Assembly (NCBI RefSeq): GCF_009389715.1
Contig: NC_052399.1
Coordinates: 15,069,646 to 15,133,645, forward strand
From: Phoenix dactylifera
Taxonomy: Eukaryota > Streptophyta > Magnoliopsida > Arecales > Arecaceae
DNA: 64,000 nucleotides
Direction of reading: 5' to 3'
Part shown: positions 1 through 12,247 of the stretch, in pieces
How positions within the stretch are numbered: position 1 is the stretch's first letter
How the letters are laid out: each line of letters starts with the position of its first letter
Translations under genes and position numbers: made by a program
The notes under the pieces: generated by a model
The model's database searches: none
What the model was told of the DNA's origin: nothing
What the model saw: the letters and a program-made list of their open reading frames with translations, nothing else

Positions 1-2945
1 TTCTAAACCGTTTTAGTTTTCATCCAAAATTTATAAAATGGTAAAATTATACATTATCAAACCTACCTTTGCTCTACTGGTTAATGGAACACAAACATCC
101 TGGTTGCAACCATCAATGGGCCTACGACAATGATGCCCATTATCACCTAATTTTTTTATTATATGCTCTGACATATCGCCTAATCTGTTACAGTTAGTAG
201 TCAATAATCAAGTATTACGAGCATTTAGATGTGGAAGAAATGGACCACCCATTACTCATTTTCTTCATTGATAACTGCTTATGAGTAGCTAGAGCAACAG
301 TCCAAATTATTTTAGAAATATACTGTGCAGTAAATGAAGCTAAATCGAACATTAGTTTCAACCCTTTAATAGACATTGCATTCAAAACAAATCAGAAGAA
401 TTATGCGGACTCCACTCAAAGAAGATACTTGGCATTATCTAGACGTTCCTCTATCAGATGCCGGATTGAAATAAGCAAACTTTGCTTATATGGTGGATAA
501 AATAGAAACAAAAAATGAGGGTTGGCAATGGAAGGCTCTCTCCTTTGCGGAGAGAGCAATCTTGCTACAATTAGTCTTGGCATCTATATCAATATATACA
601 ATGTCATGAAAAAGATTTTCTAGCACTTTTATGGGGACGCTCAGTAGATCAAAAAGGGATACGCTTAATATCCTGAAACATTATATGTTCCCCGAAATCT
701 AATGGTGGATTGAGTAGTCAATCTTTGCAGGAGAGACAATAGATTGTAATGTGTAAACTTGCAGCACAATTGGCTTTACGACCTCAGTCTTTATGGGCCA
801 AAATAATAACTTCCAATTACAAATTTGAAGGTAGATGGAACAAGTATCAAGTTCCACCTAAATGTTCGTATATATGGCGCAAAATCTCTTCTTATGCATC
901 CAAAATGCAATACCAGTTCAAATGGGCATTATCAGATGGAACTTGGGTGAATTGAATGCATGAATCATGGTTCTCTACCATTCCTCTAAATGCTTGGTCT
1001 ACTTATTTAAATATGGAAGTGGATCTGCAAGCTTTGCAGGCAGCTGATTTCATCCAGTCTAATAGGACATGGAACAATAATTGCCTAGCCACAGTGTTCC
1101 CAAGTGAGATGATGACCATTATTGCTAATACCCATATAGCACAGGGTTCTTGTACTGTTCAGTTATTCTGGAGCACCACAGAGTCTGTTCATATATCTTC
1201 AAATGATATTCATCATAATTTACTTCATCCTAATCCACCAGGTGTGACATCTTCATTTAAATGGATATGGAAATTTAAAAGTTCCCATGAAAGTTAACAT
1301 ATTCTGTTGGAAATGGTTATGATTGAAACTGCCATGTAAGCAATATTTGTTTAGAAATGGGTGTTATCAATCATCAAGATATAAATTGCGACTAATGTTC
1401 TGATGAGGAGGAAGATGTTGAGCATATATCTGCATGGTGTCAGTTTGCAAAGATATGTTAGCAGAAATGATGCAATATAGACCAGATTTTCACTCTTTGC
1501 CAGCATTAATCAGTACATTAGATAGTGCCATGGTAGAGAGGAGGATCAAGGCTATAATGGCATACACACTATGGCTACTTTGAAGAGCCAAAAATGCTAG
1601 AACTTTTGAAGGTATTGTTACCACACCACAACAGATTATGCACCAGTTATTATGTTTCCTTGATGATAGTTTTTATATTAAAGATCAGCAAGCCTCTGCA
1701 ACTCAACCAAGGTAATAGGGTAGTTCTGAAACTTTATCCTTACTACCAAATAATGTAACTCTTGTCAGGTGGCTACCCCCTCCCTTTGGAGTTGCTATAG
1801 TGAATTTTGATGGATCTATCAAAGAAGGAAAAGCTGCAACAAACTATATTATCAGAGATGCTAAGAGCAAACTGTTAAACGCAAACTACTAAAAGCAGCT
1901 GTGGTTCGCCTTAACCCCTGTTCTGTGCCATCTGCTGAATTGATAGGAGCTTGGGAAGGGATAAAATCAGCACTGATTCATTTTAAAAAGGAATAGACTT
2001 GGCTTGAAGGAGATTCAAATACCATTATGTACTGTTCCGTGCCATTTGCTGAATTGATAGGAGCTTGTGCGGGGATAAAATCAGCAGTGATTCACCTTAA
2101 AAAGGAATAGGCTTTGCTCGAAGGAGATTCAAATACCATTAGATACTGGTTTAACTCTCCTTCTTTATGGAAATATGCAGGACATCTGATGCAGGACGGG
2201 TTCCTTCCACGGAACAGGGCCGTGGAACAGGGGAACAGGGAGAAGAAATTGCAGCCGTGAAGATTTGAAGCCTCTTCTCCATGGGGTGTTTGGATCAATC
2301 CCAGTCCCACGTTCAAGGAGAGTCGAATCATATTAGTTTGCTTCTGGATTTGGGTTTAATCAAGCCGGTTTAGAGTCCTTGTTTATTGCTGAAGTTATAT
2401 GTTTGGTTTCGAATTAAGTTGGGATTAGGGAGCCGTGCTCTTCTTCTTGGTTAATGTTCGTTTGCAGCCGCCATTCTTAATGAAAAACTACGTTGAAGTT
2501 CAGCGTGATTCCCCTGTTTGGTGCCCTGTTTCTGGTTCCAAAGCAGAGTGTTGCTTGTGATTCTTGCAGCGCTCACTTGGTTCTGAGTTTTCCTCAGTTC
2601 CTGTAGCGTTGGGAACCCCTTTTTCCACGCTCCCCTGCAGCAACATCCTATCTTAAATGATTTAATATAATGGGAGCTGGTTCTAATATTTTTCAAAGCA
2701 ACTTATATTCCGAAAAGCTAATAAAGTTGCAGATTGGATTGCCGAGAGTGCATGGGATAAAGACTTAGATATCAATCAAATGGATCCAGCTGAGCTCCAG
2801 ATTATATTAGATGCGGATTCTGCAGGTTTGTGTTACTTGAGAAGTTCATAATGGCTGGTGACGGGGGTAGCTGTAAAAACAGAGTTCTGATATTTTGTTT
2901 TCCTTGTAGGTTAGTATGACCCTCCGAATGTACCCAAAAAACAAG
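1..2945 (+). mobile_element. decayed L1-type LINE copy, 3' part of ORF2 to tail
   Basis: The copy starts before the window. Near base 70 the plus strand reads a reverse-transcriptase stretch (FALLVNGTQTSWLQPSMGLRQ), followed by RT thumb and zf-RVT-like sequence (two short ORFs at 749-1297 in one frame, split by a stop). RNase H begins near 1770 (VNFDGSIKEG) and closes near 2700-2760 (FRKANKVADWIAES). Stops and frameshifts are frequent, so it is an old, dead copy. A block of about 118 bp in the RNase H region is duplicated in tandem (about 1913-2030 and 2033-2150). A solo LTR sits at 2187-2642. The tail reads tgtacccaaaaaa and then passes into an (AGG)n tract at about 2946-2981. It is AT-rich and quite unlike the GC-rich full-length LINE at 13.9-20.1 kb, so it probably belongs to another lineage. 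Family assignment is firm; exact subfamily cannot be told. Confidence 0.85.
2187..2642. mobile_element. solo LTR (fossil) inside the LINE copy
   Basis: A 456-bp block interrupts the LINE RNase H sequence. It begins TGATGCAG and ends CTGCAGCA, the TG...CA form of a long terminal repeat with short inverted ends. The 5-bp duplication ACATC flanks it (2182-2186 and 2643-2647). No internal retroelement genes are present, so it is best read as a solo LTR left by recombination between two LTRs. It is younger than the LINE it sits in. Superfamily (Copia or Gypsy) cannot be told from the LTR alone. Confidence 0.75.
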
Positions 2946-2981
2946 AGGAGGAGGAGGAGGAGGAGGAGGAGGAGGAGGTGA
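2946..2981 (+). repeat. (AGG)n microsatellite at LINE tail
   Basis: About 12 AGG/GAG units directly follow the A-rich tail of the LINE. On the minus strand this tract produces a spurious polyproline ORF. Confidence 0.9.
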
Positions 2982-4660
2982 TGGCAATTAGAGAGTGTTT
3001 CTATATGATACATATCAGCACATTTAATGATTGTGTGATGCAGTATAATAGCAGGTCATGATTTGACCATCCCTTCGTGAATCATGTCATTGTGAATTGC
3101 ACCAATTCCTTCATGGCATACCACATGACGTACCAACATATGGATGGCTGAATGGAGCTCGTAGAATTCATCTAAAAGCTCTTAGCATGTTGTGATCTCC
3201 TCATATTCTTCTTGTTTAAATTCGCGAGCCTACCAAATAGGCATGAGAGCTAAGTATCATACACATAACGCTGCGTCAAATTCTGGGAAAAAGCCATACA
3301 TTAATATCCGAATTTCTATTTTACAATTTTTTTATTTTATTTACCTATATAGTTAGGGAATATTATAAATGATAAGCGATTTAAATCTGTATCTAGGCCC
3401 CGCAAGAGTATTGCAGTTTTCAAAGAAAAATAAAAGCTTCACTGCATCACTTCATTCCTTGTTCGATGCACTGATCAAATATATAAGTTGATGATGGGTC
3501 ACATAATATGTAGGCCTCGACCTATCATGTGCCTTTTGTACACCATATCAGTATTGAGTCATCATAGAGGATTGGTATTTGAGAAGGAAATGGAGTAGCT
3601 AAAAGTAGGGATACTCCTTTTTGTATGTAGAAAAGTAATTAGATGTGTTGGCAAAATATCAAATTTATAATTTATATTTTTTTAAAAACCAAAATGTCCA
3701 ATTTTAATAACTAAGTCAAAATTTTCATCTTTGTTAAGATCTTAGCAGCAATTTTGATTTGTATCAATATAGGCCACCCCGCAATAAAATATTTAGAAAA
3801 AGGAGTCAATCATATGTGATCTCGAAAGCATTACAGATATTTTTTCTTTTTTTTCCCATGCTACCGTCAATGAAGCATATGTTACCTCTAAATATTGACC
3901 GCTAAAATTTATAAAATTATTTAATAGTTTGTAACCTATAATTTGGACGATACGTGTCAGTCATCCAAGCCATCTTATTATCTCGGCCAATATAAACTTA
4001 AAATTGCCTGATCTGATCATTCGACTTGAAATCGCTTAGGGCAGCAAGCACCAAGGATAGTTGGGTGAGGCAACGCCATGGCCTTCCTCCAATCTGATTC
4101 AGAGGAGAGCCAAACTCACTTTGCATTTTCTTCTTTATAATGCTTTCAATTATTTTGTCCCTATCTCGATGCTTTTTTTTCTTCTTGCCGAGATGGGCGT
4201 TTCACACTACTCTAGTGTGAATACATCTAAAAATATCAGACAACTTGTCCCTAAAGGCCTTTAGCATTTGTGCCTCAATGGTCAACCATAAAGGAGGCCA
4301 TCCAATCCACGGCCTTGTTCGCCTTCCGATATACATACCTCGTCCCATAGGAGTCGCATCCTCTCGCCAAACTCCAGATGTCCTGAATTAGAGAATTCAC
4401 GCCCACCTCCCTAGCTCACCCATGGATCTAGCCAATCACCGTGCTTGAGTCAATCTTAATGCTATTAAAAGACTTCTTATATGAAGACACTGGACGGAAA
4501 AGTTACTTCGAGTATGATTTGATATCAACCAAAGGAGGCCATAGAGGAAAAAGGCGTTAGAACTAGTGGAAGAAAATAGTATATGCTTACCAAAATGTCC
4601 TTTATTTTGACTAGTCCAAATAAAGGTCCATATATCATCACACCATCTCAACTACTCCAC
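2982..4660. other. AT-rich intergenic DNA
   Basis: No gene, repeat family or RNA gene is recognised. Short ORFs such as the one at 4061-4264 have no domain or codon signature that would support them. Confidence 0.6.
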
Positions 4661-4663
4661 ATC

Positions 4664-4808
4664 GTACATGGCATGCACCATGTGAACGTGCATGTTGCTA
4701 ATCACAACTGCTCGTTTCTATAACAGTCCATCGAGATGAGCGCTTGATGAATAAGGACCATATGAATGAGCAATTATGCATGTGGTGCAGTGTGGAATAT
4801 AACTTCTC
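4664..4808. mobile_element. MITE-like element, copy 1 (left end eroded)
   Basis: This segment, from gcatgcaccatgtg to gtgcagtgtggaatataa, is similar along its length to the element at 38386-38553, sharing the inner motif gctaatcacaact and the terminal type GTGCA...ATATAA. It lies about 20 bp left of copy 2. The left terminus is diverged. Confidence 0.55.
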
Positions 4809-4829
4809 CTTTCTATCTCATAAATAACA

Positions 4830-4979
4830 AGAAATTATAGCTTGCACCATGCGCACCATTTCAACAGTGCACCATGCTAATCGTGTTTAGATTTATGTGA
4901 ATTTCTATGCTAGATTGTTACCCCTGCACATCTATGGTACACCACTTACGTGGTGCCCATGGTGCAGGATATAATTTCT
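4830..4979. mobile_element. MITE-like element, copy 2, with terminal inverted repeats
   Basis: The left end GAAATTATAGCTTGCACCAT is matched in inverted form by the right end (reverse complement GAAATTATATCCTGCACCAT), and similarity continues several bases inward (GCGCACCA against GGGCACCA). The length of about 150 bp and absence of coding sequence fit a MITE. The target duplication is not clear, so the superfamily is left open. Confidence 0.65.
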
Positions 4980-7591
4980 CATAAAAAGACAGCAGCTAGC
5001 AACACCCAAATTGGAAATGAGGAAGGCAAAACCTTCCCAACCTATTAGTTAGGGCACATGGCAGTCCTTCAGCCATGTACAGATTATTTTCATGCGTAGC
5101 AATTATCTATTGTGAAATAAATACTACCATTGAAGACCATCAATATCTTGTAATCTCGTATCTCTATTGAAAACTTGCAATATATCGGTCATTTCCCACC
5201 TTTTTCATTTTTCCATACCGGGCAAGATCAACCAATATCTCTCCTCTCGATATCATTCGTTACCTTAAATAGCCGATTTCTTGACATAAAAATCTCGATC
5301 CAAGTCGTTAACAAATCTGCCAACCTAATCCCGATGCTCTCACAGATCCAACCTAATGTCTCTCTTGAAGCGCCGGGCGGGATATCATGGATCCGGATCC
5401 TCATACGACATCTGCATGTAATGATGGCCTAATCGCAAATTCTTTATCAAATTCCACATCGTCGTGATTGTAATTTGAGTCTTAGTTAATCTAAACCTAG
5501 GGGCAATTACATCTCCCTCTTATTTATTTATTATTTTTCCTTATTTAACGACGGATGAATATAGTTTTATGATGCATAAGATATAGGGTGCATATTGTAC
5601 CAATAAAATATTTTATGGAAAATGCTTTGAAGTACTGAAAGAGGCCCGCAGGGGTGCTTTGAATTCGCATGAATGCCACAAATGGAGCAATTTGATTCGT
5701 GCAAGGCTCCAACTGTTTTTTTATTTTTCCCAGTTAACCTAGCTTTGCTCTTGTTTTTTTTTTTTTTTCAGGTTGAGACAGTGGTAGGAATACAGAGACA
5801 AGCGAACCGTATGACAGGATACAGTCTCTCATGTTGCCTAGTTAAAAAAAGAACCTGTTGGGTTTGCGTTTTTTTTCGGTAGACACTTCTCGGGTTTGTA
5901 CATGCATATCTTTTTTCTTGGCCGGTCTAAACGGAGCCCGACAGAGCGATCCGATCCAACGTCTTGGTTTGCTTGGGTAGCACCAGGAGATTCTCGGTCG
6001 GTTTTAGACTCGGATTCTGGATTCACCAAAACGACATGGGCACCGACACCATGAGAAAGTAAGGTCCTTCGGCTCATTAAATTTCAGGCCCTTAAACTAG
6101 GCAAGTATTGGGAATGAACCATCGAGGAACCTAAATTGACATTTGAAGTGCTGGATATTTGTCTACCTGATCTTGGGATAGGCTGAAGTCATCTTGACCT
6201 CGGAAATGTCCCAAGAAAACTTTATCTCGGTATTCATTGAGGTGCTAGATGGATCCAACCAAGTAACAAAGAAGAGCCGAGTATTTCCCTTTAAAAAGCA
6301 GTTAATGCCCCGCTAAAAACATGGCCACGATCTCAGTGGTGGTTGCGCGGGCTCGATCGATCAGAATTAGGTGCACAACATGGAATTAATTACTCATAAA
6401 TTAATGCACATCCCGTTATTTTCAGTGATGGAGACCTACCCTATTCTATATAGAAATGGACTGAAGGATCTCCATATAGGTTTTTTTATATCACTCTCTT
6501 TTGAAACTCTGTCCCTCTCCCTGTCAAACCCTCTCTGGCTAACTTAAACGTCTGAGAATCTCCAATCGGACAAATTCCGATAGAAGAGCTTCCTTTTTTG
6601 TCAACCAAGTATTGCTGTACCGGAAGCTCAAGTTCACTCGTCATCAACTTCTTCCAGCCAACTTTCCACCTAACTTTCAAATCCCGAGCTTCGCAAATCG
6701 CAACCAACCTCAATTCCTCACCTCAGTCGTCTACCCATCCCGGCTCTTTTGTTTAGATTCTGGCGACAGCGATATTGATCATGGTTGGATCTTCTGGTTG
6801 TGCTCATTTTCAGATATGCCATGTCCAATCCCAAACCATCTCTCACTAAAGCTAAAATTTAAAACCCTGAAGGGTGGGGCGGACAGAGACAAGATGCTAG
6901 GATTGAATGTAGACCAGCCCGACCCATGAAGAAATCAGACTCAAGTTGGGTCTGCACCTCGAAGGTCGTTTTGGGGTTTCCCACTGATTTCTTTTCTTTT
7001 TTTTTTTATCCAAAGTTAAACCAGATACGAGCCTCGTTGATATGTCCCCATATCCACTAAAATTGCCGACTCATTGATAAGCTCGCCTGATTGCTTGCTA
7101 CCATAATTTTTACTCATAATTTTCTCGATCCGTGGCAGAGCTCCACCAGCATGGCAGCTCATCCACGTGTGAGTACATTACACCAGCACCACCTAAGCAT
7201 TCGGCAGACCAGATAGCAACTCCATCAAGCAAACCATACGGAGGCATTCGGTCCCCACATTTAATCGACGCCCGCACGTTTCGAATCTGTGCCACTCTGG
7301 TAGAATCAAAGCCCAGTTCCCATCGTGCTTCCGCCTCGGTAGTTATCTCAATAATATCCAAAAATAGAACGGACACAAACAAATAGATGTTGCTTAAATC
7401 GTCGATGAAATATGTTATTTGTAATACTGTTGCTTTACCACCCGTTCATTCCCGGCCAGCATCAAATATGTTACCATAAAAATACCTGTCTTTCCTCGCG
7501 AGCCTAGTGTGCTGCCTCCCTTCATCCTAAGGCGCATGTCAACTCTGGCGGAAGCTATTCTTCCTAAAAACTCCAGAACAATTTATTTTTT
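4980..7591. other. intergenic DNA without a recognised gene
   Basis: Short ORFs on both strands were read (for example 6612-6929 and 7132-7386) and none shows a known domain. A pyrimidine-rich stretch at about 6490-6760 could be transcribed leader sequence, but no splice or coding structure follows it. Confidence 0.5.
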
Positions 7592-8568
7592 AAAAATATC
7601 TATATAATTGATGATATTGTAAAATTAGCAAATCTTAAAATAATCTATACGAATATAAAATATTTATTTAGCAAATTCAAATGATTATATAATGTTAGAA
7701 ATAATGCTTAATCAAATTATTATATAACCAAAATTCACTTATACACAAAATCATGAAGTTATTTGCTTCTTCAATGAGTCTAAACAAGCTTCATATCATG
7801 CGTAAGTTATTTTTATTCAAGTTATTATTTCTTTGACAAAAAAAAATCAATAAGTCAATTTTAACTTTTTTAAATAAATGAATAACTTTTGAACAATCTT
7901 GCACTTTTGGACAAAGACGAGAAATTGATTTTATTAATTCGGCTTTATGATATATTGCATCCTGTACTACAAAATTTTAACACAAACTTCAGTGGATTCA
8001 AAAATTAGCAGAACCAAACAGACCCAAATGTTTTTAATCAAATAAAATAATTTTTATTTCCAATGATCTCATTTGATTGAAAACATTTTATTCTACTAGC
8101 TCATGCCAATTTTTAAATCCACTAAAAGTTATTATAAAATTTTATGGTATGGACATGATATATTGTAAAACCGGATCAAGAAAATCAATTTCTCGTATAT
8201 ATTCCAAAGAACGAGATGGTTTAAACGTTCTTCAATGTTCATTTAAAAAATAAAATTTACTTATTAATATCGAACAACATAAATAAAATTAACTTACACA
8301 TAATATAAACCTCACTTCATCTTATTGGCAAACAAAAAAATAAAACTTAATAATTTTGTGTACAAGTAAATCTTGATAATATAATAATTTGATTAAACAT
8401 TATGCCTAACATTCTCCAATCATTTGAATTTATACTTAAAAAATTATTAAGAATATCAATAATTTAAAAGTTTAATATAATCCTAAAAATATTTAGAAAT
8501 AAATACTTGATAACAATTATTCCAAAATTTGCTAACTTCGCAACACCATTAACCACATAGATATTTTC
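7592..8568. repeat. large foldback (inverted repeat), about 480-bp arms
   Basis: The left arm reads from taaaaatatctat near 7592 to about 8055. Its reverse complement is recovered, diverged but colinear, from 8568 down to about 8070. Matching blocks include AAATTCAAATGATT, TTAATCAAATTATTATAT, TACACAAAAT, ACGAGAAATTGATTTT and the central ATGTTTT-AATCAAAT. The loop is very short. Many differences are C-to-T or G-to-A type, suggesting an old element. No coding sequence or clear target duplication was found. It may be a foldback-type MITE or an inverted duplication of a shorter repeat. Confidence 0.75.
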
Positions 8569-10493
8569 AACATCCAAAGATCCATGAGAATATTTTTTTT
8601 CATTGAGTGCAGCAATCCTATTAACTATTTCCCTGCAAAATGGAACAATGTGTTAAAATAGGAATATACAAACATATTTTACGCAAGACTCTTCATTGCC
8701 TAGAATAGTATAAGAAAACAAAGGTACAATCAAGGATACCTTATAATTTGTTTTTTGGAATCGTTGAGTAAAACAATAACAAACTTATGGCATTCGTTGA
8801 AGCATTAAAGTGACATTCCAAACTACCATTTTCGATCAAAAAAACTTCCAACATGCAATCAAATGAATGTGCCGCTAAAATCATCTCATTTCCCTTATAT
8901 ATATATATATATATATATACATGCATGTGTTTCCACCATATTTCGTGCTGTGAAGGCTTTAGAAATAGTATAGTAATTATTCCCAAAACCCATTGCCATG
9001 GAGGCAAATTTGTCTATCATATATTAATTTATCTTGTTGTCGATGGCAAAATCTTTTAATCTTATTTAGTAAGTCGCACACCTTGAAAGAATACTTTATG
9101 ATTATTGTTATTATCTGAAATGGATGTAATATATACATGCTAGATGAAAGAAATATAAGACCAATCAAGTCAAACAGTACGTGTACGGAAAACAAGATAA
9201 CATATACATCTCATCTGACTTTTTAAAAAGAACAAGAAATTTCATATACTAAAATGGAATGCATGCATCATAATTCTTCACTCTAAAACATTAATCATGA
9301 TATTCCATCAGAAACACATTGCTAAATTGAAACATAAAGAATGAAGTATTTGTTATGCAACTTGCAAGATAAAAGACCCCTAGAGCCCTACGTAATCATT
9401 GGCAGCAGAAGAAGGTACGACTACTACCTCCTCTGAAATGCTAACACACCTCCCATATGACATAGTTGTAAATACCAATACCAATGAGACTGCTGTAGTT
9501 AATAACAAAAACTAGATGAAACAGCCCAAAGCTAGCAATAAAGAGCTTAAAACATAAACAAGAAACCAAAAAGAAAGAAAAAAAAAGGCAAAGATCTAGA
9601 CTGATTTGAAAAATTCCTTATAGAATTATCAGATCAAGAAGCATCAAGAAACCATCAACATCATGAATTGGTTCCATGAACCCACAGAATCACATCACAA
9701 GTAGCTAGAAGAAAACCTTAGAATTTGGAGCAGCAGTATGGACGAAAATACAAAATTGTTTATTCCCAATCATAACTAGATCTTCATTTTTTTTTTTTAA
9801 GAAAAAAAAGGGAGAGTTGGGGTTCAAATCCCTACCAGGAGAAATGAGAAATGATGTCAAAGAGAGGGTTATAAATTGTAATGAAATCCAATATGATTCA
9901 AATATTTCATATCCCTCCTTGTCCAAACAAAATGGGGCAATCAATTTGAGTGGAAGGTCCTTAGAAGTTAGAATTAGTCTCTTTTGTGTTACAAGAACTT
10001 TATATCAGAGTAGAAGCCACAAAAGGAGAATTATGAATTTATCTGATTGGATGTAAACTATATATATTATCATATAAATTCATTATCATATAAATAGTAT
10101 GATCATACTGTTTATATGATTAATATCACCTTTAAAGACCCAAAAGGAGAATTAGGAATTTATTTACTATGTTTACAGCAGCAGCTTTTAAGCATGTAGG
10201 AATCCTTTACAGCTTCCCAACTACACAATGGTCATGCAACATGAACTAAGGCATCTTTTGCCTAGTAATAGAAGGCCCCATGACAAATACAAAACAGAGA
10301 GAAGAAGAAAGCTTAACATCATATTGGTTAAGTGGACACCTTATAATAAACAAGAATAATAATAGCAGAAACAACTTAGAAGCTGCTCATCATATTGCTG
10401 ATATGATTAGCATTATTCCTTTAAAGATGGTTTTATTTTCCTGAGGCCGGATGCTGTAGAGCAAATGTTAAATGCGTATACAAATATGGATCA
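8569..10493. other. AT-rich intergenic DNA with a (TA)n tract
   Basis: No gene is supported. A (TA)n microsatellite lies at about 8898-8919. A 32-bp near-perfect palindrome lies at 10087-10118, flanked by direct repeats of aaaaggagaatta (near 10020 and 10142). Confidence 0.55.
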
Positions 10494-10808
10494 AAACTTT
10501 ATACTGCTCCAACATGGACTTATAAAAACTATAATAGTAAAACAGTTCCCATTGCAGGAAAAGTAAGTAATCAATAGAAAGACCAGATTTTGATAATGAA
10601 AAGCATACTTTCTAATAAATGCTAAATATTATGCAAAGTGAAATGTATATATAAATTCAGGGCAAAGCTTTATATTGCTCCAACATGTACTTATAAAACT
10701 ATAATAGAAAAACAGTTTTCATCGTGGGGAAAGTAAGTAATCAATACAAAGACCAGATTTCTAATATGAAAATAAACTTTTTTATAAATGCTGAATATTG
10801 TGCAAACT
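10494..10808 (+). repeat. decayed tandem duplication, about 169-bp unit
   Basis: Two adjacent copies share blocks such as tgctccaacatg, gtaagtaatcaata and aaagaccagattt, at 10494-10640 and 10663-10808. They differ by scattered substitutions and small indels. No protein is encoded. Confidence 0.8.
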
Positions 10809-10949
10809 TCAAAAATTACACTGTATATTAACACGGAGATATATACATCAATCACAAATAGAGGGACACTGAGGATATGACTAATATCTTCTTTGGCTAA
10901 GAGTGACTCCCAAAGAGCCAAAAACATTCCTAGTTTTGAAACACCAGAC

Positions 10950-11120
10950 CAAGATTTGCCGTCTCGGTACTAGACCCGTACCGGTGCCACACTAGCACAG
11001 TGTACGGAACAGAATTTTTTTGGCATGTCGAATGTTGATACACCGGCCATACTGAATACCGACACCAAGTCGGTACGGTATGCTACATACCGCCCGGTTC
11101 AGGCTGGCACGGCATAACAC
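10950..11120. repeat. CCGG-rich interspersed repeat, copy 1
   Basis: A block rich in ggtac, ccggt and cggtac words stands out from its AT-rich surroundings. Similar blocks occur at 13795-13880/20143-20250 and at 23100-23370. It carries no ORF. Family identity is not known to me. Confidence 0.5.
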
Positions 11121-11295
11121 GCACTAGAAAGACCAATAGAACTAAACTTAACAACAGACAACATAAAGAGAATAAATGAGATTGGTGAGGCAGTACTACT
11201 GGAATACAAAATTACCAAAAATTAAATGAAATACTGCATAGGCAACAGTGAAACTGGAGCAATGCGAAACAAGGACCATGTCAGAAATAATTTAC

Positions 11296-12028
11296 CTCGA
11301 ACAGAGACCGCAATTCCGAATAATCCGCATGACGATTAATGTTCCGCACAAATAAAGTTCTTGAGGGATGCTCCCGATGTTCCCCAGCAGTAGTTCCAAC
11401 ATCATTTGAAGGCTGTACTGATTAATCCCATTACCAGTATAGCCATCAACAATACTTGCCTTTGACATCCCAATTTGTGAGGCTCTCTGTAGGATCAGAA
11501 ACCAATACTACACCCCCTCCACTGCCAAAGAGATCAAACGTTTCCAATTCCTCCACATGACAAGGAAACCCACCAAGGTCAAAATCATCTATTATTCCAG
11601 CTAAATGCTCCTCTTCATCGTCAGGTAACAGGCTCCCAGTCCCTTGGAGGTCAAGATCCTCGACAGAATCCTTACCCTCAATCTTTTTACGCAACTTATT
11701 CACTTCAGAAGAAACCTCATCCATCGCTAAATAGCAACGCAAAGCACACAAAAAAACTATCAATCTAAGGTTGTTGGTCCTTAAAAATGGTAGAAATAAA
11801 CAGCTGCATACATTGCTTGTGTGGAAGAACCGGTGAGGAGCTTCTTGACACCGACGGTGGTCATCGCCAAGAAAAGCAAGATTTAGGGAAGCGGATTTCC
11901 AAGGAAATCTAAAGACAAAAAAAAAAAAAAAAGATCGATTGCGTAGAGGCGATGATACCTTTGTAGTGAGCATCCGGCGGGGGCTTGCCGCCGGTGGACT
12001 TGCGAGCGGTCTGCTGCGTACGAGCCAT
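11296..12028 (-). pseudogene. chimeric pseudogene: histone H3 5' exons joined to a Mei2-like exon
   Basis: Reading the minus strand from 12028, the ATG opens MARTQQTARKSTGGK, the histone H3 N-terminus with Q in place of K4. A GT donor follows at 11959/11958. After a T-rich intron ending TTTAG, sequence from 11908 still resembles the next H3 part (TT-GVKK-PHRF) but is interrupted and frame-shifted, and H3 similarity stops near 11826. From 11726, behind another AG acceptor, the sequence is that of a Mei2-like RNA-binding protein: EEHLAGIIDDFDLGGFP, then FDLFGSGGG, then EHPSRTLFVRNIN and ELRSLFE, ending at a GT donor at 11296/11295. This Mei2-like exon needs two frame changes to be read through. 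Retained introns show that both parts came from genomic DNA, not from mRNA. It is a compound pseudogene, or at most a transcribed non-coding chimera. Confidence 0.75.
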
Positions 12029-12247
12029 CGGACGAGGACGAGAGTGCTAAGTCCATGGTTTCGGAAAGGGGAAATGCAACGATCTGGGGACGAGAGAAAT
12101 GGGGAAGGGAGCGCGGGAAGACGTCGGAAGGGCTGATAAAAGGGGATTCTCGATCGATTGGAGAGGATCCGGTGGATGATATGTTTGAAGAATATCTGAT
12201 CGTGATTGATTTAGTCTACTTTCGAGCTCCTTAAAAGCAATTGAACC

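Noticed and set aside
2802-2987. Polyproline ORF on the minus strand
   Set aside because: It is the translated (AGG)n microsatellite at a LINE tail.
9780-9850. B-box-like ggttcaaatccc next to A-runs as a SINE or tRNA
   Set aside because: No A box at the right distance, no cloverleaf and no flanking duplication were found.
11446-11973. Single 175-residue protein gene
   Set aside because: The frame mixes intron sequence, a frame-shifted H3 piece and a Mei2-like exon; it is not a natural protein.
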